This document shows positions 25,916-32,603 of a stretch of 34,819 nucleotides of DNA, piece by piece (position 1 is the stretch's first letter; every line of letters starts with the position of its first letter). The translations under genes and the position numbers were made by a program. Below the pieces are notes generated by a model. That model saw nothing but the letters and a program-made list of their open reading frames with translations. It searched no databases and was not told where the DNA came from. Source of the stretch: RUG11237 sp964450185 (GTDB lineage Bacteria; Bacillota; Clostridia; Lachnospirales; Lachnospiraceae); assembly GCA_964450185.1 (NCBI GenBank), contig CAYVCL010000028.1, positions 1 through 34,819 of the forward strand, given 5' to 3'.

Positions 25916-27253
25916 TTACGGTGATGTTGGCACCGGTGTCACTACACTCGCACGGACACTCTCCGTGTCTAAGGTAGTTAATGGCGCACCACTAAAGTTG
26001 TTCGCATAGGAACCACTTGGATATACTTCTACTTTCTTATTAAAAATACGAACAGTATCATTAGAACCACCTGTGATTTTTTCCGTAGCCGTATAGATAT
26101 CTTCCGGATAAGAAGCACCTGCACACTCATATTCTAAATGTGCCTGTAATGTTTCTTCTCTATATGTATTGTCTTTTAATAAATCATATAAATTATATCC
26201 AATATTTGTACGAAGCTTTGTGGCATATTCAGTGCCTTTTGCACCTTCTACCACCTTAACATCTACACGATATTTTGTTTCAGAAGCACTCTGTTCAAAT
26301 GTTTCCACACAACTCTGCTTAATTAAATATACCGTTACCGGTATATTATTTGGATTGTTAATTACAATATGATCTCTCATATGGTTATTTACAGAACTGT
26401 AATTTGGATTGTATAAAACATATACATTTCTTACTTTTCTGCTGGTGTCTTCTGTATTTTTATAGAGAGCATTAAAGTTCTGATCTTCCCAATTTTTCAC
26501 ACCAGTCCCAACATACTCCTGTGGAACTTCCAATTTGTAATTCATACTCACTTCAATCAACTCATCAGAACTACCTGCCACCGGTGTACTGTCGATATTT
26601 AAAGTAATGGTTCTATCTGCTTCTTCCGCAATATCATCTGCTGTTTTATGATTATTTGCCGTCACACACTTTACTGCTAATTCACTGCACAATTCTGAAT
26701 TAATATTGGAACTCTGTACATATAACCCATCATAATCGGAATCGTAATCAGCTAAATCTACATATAACTTGTCATTATATTTTTCTGTAGTTTCAGATGC
26801 TTCCTTATAATAGTCAGACGCATCTAAAGTAACCTTTACGTCATATTTCTTATTATCGTACTCAACATCTGCCACACCAAAGGTATAAACGTTGCTGATT
26901 GTAGACTTATTAAACACATAAGAACCATTCTCTAATGTAAAGGAATTCTGATATTCCCTATGAACCGTTCCACCCATTCCAGATGGCAAAAAACTTAATT
27001 GTCCTCCTGCATTTGTTGTGGTTGAAAACTGCGTTGCAACTTCTTCCAACGTCATATTTTGTATTCCTTCCATAACGGTCTGAGCCACAGCTGTTTCATT
27101 CAACATATCATCCGCTTTATGATTGACCTTCATGGAAGTGACCATACTTTTAAGAATTGGTGTGACAATTACCACCAGAATGGCAATGGCAATCAACAAT
27201 TCTACCAAGGTAAAACCTTTATTATTTATTCTTTTACTTCTTTGATTTTTCAT
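25916..27253 (-). CDS. Minor prepilin (PilV/GspI-like), enlarged
   Basis: Putative tip pilin, 445 residues. The leader MKNQRSKRINNKG is followed by FTLVELLIAIAILVVIVTPI, with Phe +1 and Glu +5. The next stretch NETAVAQTVMEGIQNMTLEE fits the PilV/GspI group. The rest is a beta-rich, acidic ectodomain that I cannot assign, with segments such as NVYVLYNPNYSSVNNHMRDH. The protein ends in TPVPTSP, so it stops within a Thr/Pro linker-like tail with no domain beyond it. GGGAGGCAGGG precedes the start. It is the first minor pilin of the four, 70 bp after pilO, with a strong 12-bp hairpin in that gap. Confidence 0.8.
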   Translation of the reverse strand: MKNQRSKRINNKGFTLVELLIAIAILVVIVTPILKSMVTSMKVNHKADDMLNETAVAQTVMEGIQNMTLEEVATQFSTTTNAGGQLSFLPSGMGGTVHREYQNSFTLENGSYVFNKSTISNVYTFGVADVEYDNKKYDVKVTLDASDYYKEASETTEKYNDKLYVDLADYDSDYDGLYVQSSNINSELCSELAVKCVTANNHKTADDIAEEADRTITLNIDSTPVAGSSDELIEVSMNYKLEVPQEYVGTGVKNWEDQNFNALYKNTEDTSRKVRNVYVLYNPNYSSVNNHMRDHIVINNPNNIPVTVYLIKQSCVETFEQSASETKYRVDVKVVEGAKGTEYATKLRTNIGYNLYDLLKDNTYREETLQAHLEYECAGASYPEDIYTATEKITGGSNDTVRIFNKKVEVYPSGSYANNFSGAPLTTLDTESVRASVVTPVPTSP

Positions 27254-27289
27254 ACCCTGCCTCCCATTTTGTTAAGTCTTCTTGTAAGT

Positions 27290-27320
27290 TTACCCAAAGC
27301 AGCAACTGTGCTTTGGGTAA
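27290..27320 (-). promoter_or_regulatory. Intercistronic hairpin between pilO and the minor-pilin genes
   Basis: Perfect 12-bp stem TTACCCAAAGCA with TGCTTTGGGTAA, 7-nt loop (27302-27308), 3 nt after the pilO stop. On minus it is followed by ACTTACAAG, with no U-run, so it is not a standard terminator. It may be an mRNA-stability or processing element separating the assembly genes from the tip genes. Confidence 0.6.
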
Positions 27321-27323
27321 GTA

Positions 27324-28130
27324 CTAACGAACTGAACGGAATGGATTGCTTGTACCTACAGGTACGCCTGCAACATCTGGTGTTGAATATACTTCATCAG
27401 TTCCTGACAAATAATAGAAATTAGAAGTTACTGTACCAGATAAAATACCGTTTTCTTCATTATAAGTAATAGAAACATCTTCTACACTCTTTTTATCTTC
27501 ATCGTCTGTAATCGCCTTAACTAACTGTTTTAAGGACAGATAATTCGCTTCATAAGTAGTTGTCACCGGTACATACCACAACTGACAAGACGGATAAATA
27601 CTGTCTGCTGTTAATGTAGCACCATCTGTTGTTGCTCCTGTTGTGTCTGCTGTTGCACCCTCATCTACACTATCAGTCGTTGTAGCCACAGTCGCATCTG
27701 CTGTTGCTGTTGCATTTGCAGTATTTGTTCCCTGCAACATTTCATCTACTGAAATTGTTTCAACCTTCGGATAAGCAAGTTCATATCCCACAGAAGAAGG
27801 CATTCCCACAGAATTTGCATAAAATTCTGATAAAGTTCCTTCTAATCCGTCAATGTAAAGGATATCATCTTCTTCTTCCATTCCAGCCGGAAATTCTGCT
27901 TTGATTCTATCATTATCCTCTACATATCTTTCCGTATCTGACAGATATTGTTCTCTATTCTTGTCCAATTCTTTCAATCTACCAATAACATCTTCTAATA
28001 CTAAATTTTCTGCTTCCAAAGCTTCTGTTTTTTCCTGCAGGTTAAGGAACACAAAATAGTAAGTAGCAAGCATTACTAAAAGACCACCTATAACCAATAA
28101 TAACGTTTTATCTCTTTTTGATATTTTCAT
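27324..28130 (-). CDS. pilO: PilO-like pilus assembly protein
   Basis: Single-pass inner-membrane alignment protein that pairs with PilN, 268 residues. It has a basic N-terminus (MKISKRDKT), a membrane helix of about residues 10-30 (LLLVIGGLLVMLATYYFVFL), and then a coiled-coil region to about residue 75 (EKTEALEAENLVLEDVIGRL). A globular part with YVPVTTTYEANYLSLKQLVKAI is typical of PilO. Residues about 131-177 are a Thr/Ala/Asp low-complexity insert, not usual for PilO. It starts 12 bp after the PilM-PilN fusion, with GGAGGGGAG before the ATG. The assignment rests on topology and gene order as much as on sequence. Confidence 0.78.
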   Translation of the reverse strand: MKISKRDKTLLLVIGGLLVMLATYYFVFLNLQEKTEALEAENLVLEDVIGRLKELDKNREQYLSDTERYVEDNDRIKAEFPAGMEEEDDILYIDGLEGTLSEFYANSVGMPSSVGYELAYPKVETISVDEMLQGTNTANATATADATVATTTDSVDEGATADTTGATTDGATLTADSIYPSCQLWYVPVTTTYEANYLSLKQLVKAITDDEDKKSVEDVSITYNEENGILSGTVTSNFYYLSGTDEVYSTPDVAGVPVGTSNPFRSVR

Positions 28131-28142
28131 TATGCTCCCCTC

Positions 28143-29924
28143 CTATTCTTCTGTTTCTGCAGAAGTTGCATTTGTAGTTTCTTCTGTACTTTCTTCAGAC
28201 TGTTCCTCTGCATCTGTTGTCACAATACTGTTTTCCACTTGTTGTGACTGTTCTGATTCGATTTGATCGAACTCCATCTGTTCTCTATCTTTGTATACGC
28301 CTTCTAATGTAAAGGATACTTCTCTGATACCTGCATCATTTTTAGCATCTGCAATAGCACTTACAGTTACATCTTCCACACTATTGAATGTACGGAACTG
28401 TGTAATTACTTTCGCTGCTTCTTTTTTGTTATTTACAGTAATTCCAATGGCAAATCCTGTTCTGTTAGAAGTAAAGGATGTCACCTTGATAGCAGCTGGC
28501 ATTTTACTTTCCATTTCCTCAATAAAGTCAACTAACTGTCCATTATGAGTCCATGTGTAGTCTTCAATCCCTGTTAAATACTCGTTTTCTGCTTTCACCT
28601 GCACATATTCATTGTATACAGGTTCAATGGCACGCAAACTTTCTACTACCACTTTATTGTGTTCGCAGTCTTGCTTCTCAATCACATATGGAACCACAGA
28701 AGTAATTAGCAACACAATAGAAACGCCCATGCATGCTGCAAACGCAACAAACGGAACAATATTCTTGTCTACACCTGCTACTGTAGTTTCCCTTTTCTTT
28801 CTAATATCATATAAATTAATTGATGCCATAGCTGCACCAATATTTTCAATATATTCACCAAAACTGGAATCTTTAAAATAACGGTCAATATGTAATCCCT
28901 GCACCTTGGTAAGTACTGTCACTTTATTTCCAATAGAATTGGTAAGCAACTTAGATAATCCTGAAAATTCCCCACCAATACCGGTCAAGTGAATTCTTGT
29001 AATCGGTGATTTTGGATATCTGGAATTGTAGAAATCAATCATACGGTTTGTCTGACTAATCAACGGTTCAAAGGCTTCTGTTACTGCCTTCTTAGCTTCT
29101 AACAATTCTGCACTTTCATCTTTTTCATCAATAATATCATTGTCATCATCATCTTCCATATTAGAAAACTGTTCCTGAAGACTTCTTCTGATACAAGTTT
29201 TTCTTCTGGCCAATGTCACTGCCTGTTCATAGGAAAGCTTTGGTCCGAACGCTGTATTACTCTGAATTTCTGCAATTGCATCATCAATACCATAAGTAAT
29301 TGTTCTACTCATTAAAATAGAAGAATCTTCTATTACCATAAATGAGGTAGTTGTTTCCCCTACTTTCATTACCAGGTTTGCACCTGCAGTACATTCAGAT
29401 TTCACAACCTGATATACACTGTTTCCTGCATAATCAATAGAAACAATATCCAAATCACACAGTTCTGCCAACTGCATATAACCATCCAAAATATTTTTTG
29501 GTGCAGCCAACACCTGAATTTTATATTTTTTCCCCTGTTCTTCGTCTTCTTCGACTCCTAAAATATTATGTGAAAGCTGATAATTTGCCAAATCTACCGG
29601 GAAATAATCCCCTGCATTTGCCGCAACCATAGCACCTACTCTATTTGCTTTTGCGTATGGAAGCTTCACTTCTCTTGTTGCAATCTTTGTAGACTGCACT
29701 GTAAATACTACGTACTTTGTACGCATATTTCTTTCAGTAATCATGCTTCTCAGCGCACTTGCAAAGCTCTTAATATCACCTCGCAATACACCATCAGAAA
29801 TAACACCTTCCGGTGTCTGCATGGAAAAGCTTTGATATATTTTCGGATTCTTAGAACGATAGTCCATTAAACATACTCTGGTAACAGAGCCGCCAACTTT
29901 AATACTTAATACTTTAGAAATCAT
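28143..29924 (-). CDS. pilM: PilM-PilN fusion protein
   Basis: Assembly scaffold of the type IV pilus, 593 residues. Residues about 1-365 are PilM, an actin-like ATPase fold (VLSIKVGGSVTRVCLMDY, LPYAKANRVGAMVAANAGDYF, RIHLTGIGGEFSGLSKLL, YIENIGAAMA), with a very acidic insert near residue 255 (NMEDDDDNDIIDEKDES). Directly after it comes INLYDIRKKRE (about residues 367-377), matching the PilN N-terminal INLLPWR-type motif that normally docks into PilM. A membrane helix follows (about 386-408, VPFVAFAACMGVSIVLLITS), then the PilN coiled coil and ferredoxin-like ectodomain to about 540 and an acidic Ser/Thr/Glu tail. No separate pilN exists in the operon. GGGAGAG precedes the start. pilO follows after 12 bp. 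Confidence 0.85.
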   Translation of the reverse strand: MISKVLSIKVGGSVTRVCLMDYRSKNPKIYQSFSMQTPEGVISDGVLRGDIKSFASALRSMITERNMRTKYVVFTVQSTKIATREVKLPYAKANRVGAMVAANAGDYFPVDLANYQLSHNILGVEEDEEQGKKYKIQVLAAPKNILDGYMQLAELCDLDIVSIDYAGNSVYQVVKSECTAGANLVMKVGETTTSFMVIEDSSILMSRTITYGIDDAIAEIQSNTAFGPKLSYEQAVTLARRKTCIRRSLQEQFSNMEDDDDNDIIDEKDESAELLEAKKAVTEAFEPLISQTNRMIDFYNSRYPKSPITRIHLTGIGGEFSGLSKLLTNSIGNKVTVLTKVQGLHIDRYFKDSSFGEYIENIGAAMASINLYDIRKKRETTVAGVDKNIVPFVAFAACMGVSIVLLITSVVPYVIEKQDCEHNKVVVESLRAIEPVYNEYVQVKAENEYLTGIEDYTWTHNGQLVDFIEEMESKMPAAIKVTSFTSNRTGFAIGITVNNKKEAAKVITQFRTFNSVEDVTVSAIADAKNDAGIREVSFTLEGVYKDREQMEFDQIESEQSQQVENSIVTTDAEEQSEESTEETTNATSAETEE

Positions 29925-29958
29925 ATTATCTCTCCCTGTTTTAAAAATATCTATTGAA

Positions 29959-29977
29959 AAAACAGTAGTGCTGTTTT
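29959..29977 (-). terminator. Weak hairpin with U-run between pilD and pilM-N
   Basis: Minus strand AAAACAG-CACTA-CTGTTTTTTC: 7-bp stem, 5-nt loop and a U6 run, in the 83-bp gap. The stem is A/U-rich, so termination would be partial at best. It might lower expression of the downstream genes relative to pilB-pilC-pilin-pilD. Confidence 0.35.
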
Positions 29978-30007
29978 ATATTTCATCTTCATGCGTCTTT
30001 TATAACT

Positions 30008-30763
30008 TTATAACATTGAAAAATACCATTGTATCATCTTATCTCCCCACAATGCAGCAAGAAAGATTCCAATGGACAAATAAGGTCCAAAAGCTAAAAC
30101 ATGGTCCTCATTTGTTGTTTTCATACGAATTATATGGCATATAGAACCCACAATACATCCAAGCAGGAACGCCAAAACAATTCGCTTCCATCCAAGCAGC
30201 AAACCTGCTGCTGCCATTAGTTTCATATCTCCACCACCAAAGCCTGCGCCCTTGGTAAGCCATATTACAATTTGCATAAATGCACTGACTGCAAAAAATC
30301 CTATCAGATAATTTCGCCAGTTTTCCAAGTCTGTAATCACTTGAATAAAACCTAAAACAAAAATAACTACATTGATTCCAAAAGGAATTTCATAAGTCCT
30401 AAAATCAATCACACTTAACACAATAAGTGCTGATACTAAAAAGCAATATAAAACACTGCCTATTTGAAAACCATTTACATAAAACACAACAAGATACAAT
30501 ATCCCATTGAGAAATTCTACCAAAGGATATTGTATTGCTATATGTGTTTTACAATTTCGACATTTACCACCCAGGCAAAGGTAGCTGAAGATCGGTATTA
30601 ATTCATACCACTTCAGCTGATGCCCACAGTTCATACAATGGGAACGTTCCTTTGCAATATTTTCACCTTTCGGAATTCTGTAAATACAGACATTCAGAAA
30701 GCTTCCAATTACAATTCCATATATAAAAATTATCATATAAAGAATAATTTCCGGGGTAGTCAT
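30008..30763 (-). CDS. pilD: Prepilin peptidase (leader peptidase/N-methyltransferase)
   Basis: Membrane aspartyl protease that removes prepilin leaders and methylates the new N-terminus, 251 residues. The N-terminal part has GSFLNVCIYRIPKGENI and the zinc-type pair CMNC...CRNC of the methylase domain. About six membrane helices follow. The catalytic aspartates are in VIDFRTYEIP (about residue 121) and GAGFGGGDMKLMAAAGLLLG (about residue 177). I start at the ATG at 30763 because AAGGA lies 9 nt upstream; a GTG at 30781 is in frame but has no binding site. It serves the five prepilins of this operon, which all end their leaders in NNKG. Confidence 0.95.
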   Translation of the reverse strand: MTTPEIILYMIIFIYGIVIGSFLNVCIYRIPKGENIAKERSHCMNCGHQLKWYELIPIFSYLCLGGKCRNCKTHIAIQYPLVEFLNGILYLVVFYVNGFQIGSVLYCFLVSALIVLSVIDFRTYEIPFGINVVIFVLGFIQVITDLENWRNYLIGFFAVSAFMQIVIWLTKGAGFGGGDMKLMAAAGLLLGWKRIVLAFLLGCIVGSICHIIRMKTTNEDHVLAFGPYLSIGIFLAALWGDKMIQWYFSML

Positions 30764-30861
30764 AGGGGCATGTCCTTTCACGCATTATGCGTTTTCTTAA
30801 TTTCTTTTAAATATTTTCTATTAAACATAGCATGGCGTTTAGCACACCAACCTTATTGAAT

Positions 30862-31299
30862 TCACTGAAGAACGTTTGCAACAGTAACTTCTGGAATTAA
30901 AATATTATTATTCATTGGATCTGGATTCCATTCAACAGTAATAGAAGGCAGAGTTCCTGCATTTCCATATGTTTTAGAAGTCAGCGCTCCATCACCACCA
31001 TTAATATCAATAATATTATCAATTTCACCTGCAGCAGTTGTATCTGAAATTGTTGGATCACCTGCCATGCTAAAAGAAACTGTAAAATTGTTTGTAATCT
31101 GTGTATCAGGATCAGAAACTGCTGTTTCACATGCCTGTCTTACAGAATCAATGTAATCATTATCAGCAGAAAGTCTTGAACGTTCTACATACTTCATGTA
31201 CTGTGGTGCTAAAATACCGATTAATACTGCCATAATAGCAATAACAATAATAAGTTCTACCAAAGAGAAACCTTTGTTGTTTGATAATTTTTTCTTCAT
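30862..31299 (-). CDS. pilA: Major type IV pilin
   Basis: Probable main fibre subunit, 145 residues. The leader MKKKLSNNKG is cleaved before FSLVELIIVIAIMAVLIGIL, with Phe +1 and Glu +5. The helix continues with APQYMKYVERSRLSADNDYI, typical of Gram-positive pilins. The ectodomain is small, acidic and Gly/Asp/Thr-rich, with a single cysteine, so it lacks the C-terminal disulfide loop of Gram-negative pilins. AAAGGAGAG precedes the ATG. It has gaps of 81 bp upstream and 98 bp downstream, larger than elsewhere in the operon, as expected for a gene needing separate expression control. It is the only pilin here of standard major-pilin size and place. Confidence 0.88.
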   Translation of the reverse strand: MKKKLSNNKGFSLVELIIVIAIMAVLIGILAPQYMKYVERSRLSADNDYIDSVRQACETAVSDPDTQITNNFTVSFSMAGDPTISDTTAAGEIDNIIDINGGDGALTSKTYGNAGTLPSITVEWNPDPMNNNILIPEVTVANVLQ

Positions 31300-31313
31300 A
31301 TTACTTCTCTCCT

Positions 31314-31339
31314 TTTATTAAATAATTTATTTTAATAAA
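31314..31339 (-). promoter_or_regulatory. A/T-only stem-loop before the major pilin ribosome binding site
   Basis: TTTATTAAA and TTTAATAAA (9-bp stem) with an 8-nt loop, directly upstream of AAAGGAGAG. It may stabilise a processed pilin mRNA or mask the ribosome binding site. No convincing promoter was found in the 81-bp gap between pilC and the pilin gene. Confidence 0.35.
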
Positions 31340-31380
31340 CCGTCCCCTATAAACGGAATATCAACATTTTATAGAATAGA

Positions 31381-32592
31381 TTAGATGTTATCTAATCCTT
31401 CATACATTGTCATCATCGGTGCTAATACTGCTCCAATAATCACCATTACAATTACAGCCAATATAATGATAATCAACGGTTCCAACGCCGCCATCAATGA
31501 CTGAGTGGTGATTTCCACTTCTTCTTCATAATAATCCGCCAGCTTGCTGAGCATTTCTTCCATATTACCGGATTCTTCACCGATTCTCGCCATATGATGT
31601 ACCATCGGCGGAAATAATCCACATTCTTTAATCGGTGCCGACAATGGCACACCAGCAATAACAGATTCTTTTGCATCTAAAAGTGCTTTTTTAAAATAAT
31701 AATTCGTCATTGTTCCGGCCGTAATATCAATCGCTTCCACCAACGGAATACCCGCTGCAATCATAGTGGACAAAGTTCTGGCAAAATTAGCCGCTGCGGA
31801 TTTAATTGTCAATTCACCAAATAACGGCATTTTCAAAGCAATTTTCGCAAGAATCCCCTCACCTCTCGATGTACTTTTGAACCATTTAAAAAATACCGCA
31901 AGTAAAACAATAACCGCTACTACAATATACCAGTATTTTTGCATAAAATCGCTGGCTGCAACAACCGCCAGTGTGATTCCCGGCATTTCCACATCCATAT
32001 CTTCAAACATTCCGCTAAAGCTCGGAACTACCACATTCAACATTACAATAATCACAACAACCGCAACGATACAAACGATAATCGGATAGATACTGGCTTT
32101 TTTAATCATACCCTTTAATTTCGCCTGACGTTCGAACTGTACTGCCATTCGTTCGTATGCCGTATCCAAACTACCGGAAGCTTCACCAGCCGCTGTCATC
32201 TTAATCATAATCTTTGGAAACACATTTTCCACATCCAAAGAATCCGCAAGGGTTTCACCCTTTTCTACGTTTTTACAAACATTGGTCAATACCTTGCTGA
32301 ACATTTTATTTTCTGTAGCCTCCGAGAGCATCTTCAATGTTTCAATAATGGTTACACCCGCTCTCTGCAAGCTCACAAACTGTCTACAAAACAAACACAA
32401 ATCTCTTGTAGTAATTTTCTGTCCAATATTTATCTGGATATCTTTCTGAAGCACACCAGCTTCGCTGATTTCCGTCAAATACATGTCCCTGTTTCTTAAC
32501 TCTGCCTTTGCTTTTTCCAGAGTTTCTGATTCAATTTTCCCTTTTATCTCTTTACCTGACTTAGTTATCGCCCGGTATATATACTCTGCCAT
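31381..32592 (-). CDS. pilC: Type IV pilus inner-membrane platform protein PilC
   Basis: Polytopic membrane protein on which PilB acts to add pilins, 403 residues, normal length. The N-terminus YIYRAITKSGKEIKGKIESE is typical. Two T2SSF domains follow, the first about residues 60-190 (LCLFCRQFVSLQRAGVTIIE, AGEASGSLDTAYERMA) and the second about 260-390 (ARTLSTMIAAGIPLVEAIDI, RIGEESGNMEEMLSKLADYY). Membrane helices are about 165-190, 215-235 and 370-395. AGGAGG precedes the start, 11 bp after pilB. Confidence 0.96.
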   Translation of the reverse strand: MAEYIYRAITKSGKEIKGKIESETLEKAKAELRNRDMYLTEISEAGVLQKDIQINIGQKITTRDLCLFCRQFVSLQRAGVTIIETLKMLSEATENKMFSKVLTNVCKNVEKGETLADSLDVENVFPKIMIKMTAAGEASGSLDTAYERMAVQFERQAKLKGMIKKASIYPIIVCIVAVVVIIVMLNVVVPSFSGMFEDMDVEMPGITLAVVAASDFMQKYWYIVVAVIVLLAVFFKWFKSTSRGEGILAKIALKMPLFGELTIKSAAANFARTLSTMIAAGIPLVEAIDITAGTMTNYYFKKALLDAKESVIAGVPLSAPIKECGLFPPMVHHMARIGEESGNMEEMLSKLADYYEEEVEITTQSLMAALEPLIIIILAVIVMVIIGAVLAPMMTMYEGLDNI

Positions 32593-32603
32593 TGTTTTCC
32601 TCC

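Noticed and set aside
27290..27320. Rho-independent terminator after pilO
   Set aside because: The stem is strong, but neither strand has a following U-run, and same-strand genes continue at once with only a 70-bp gap.
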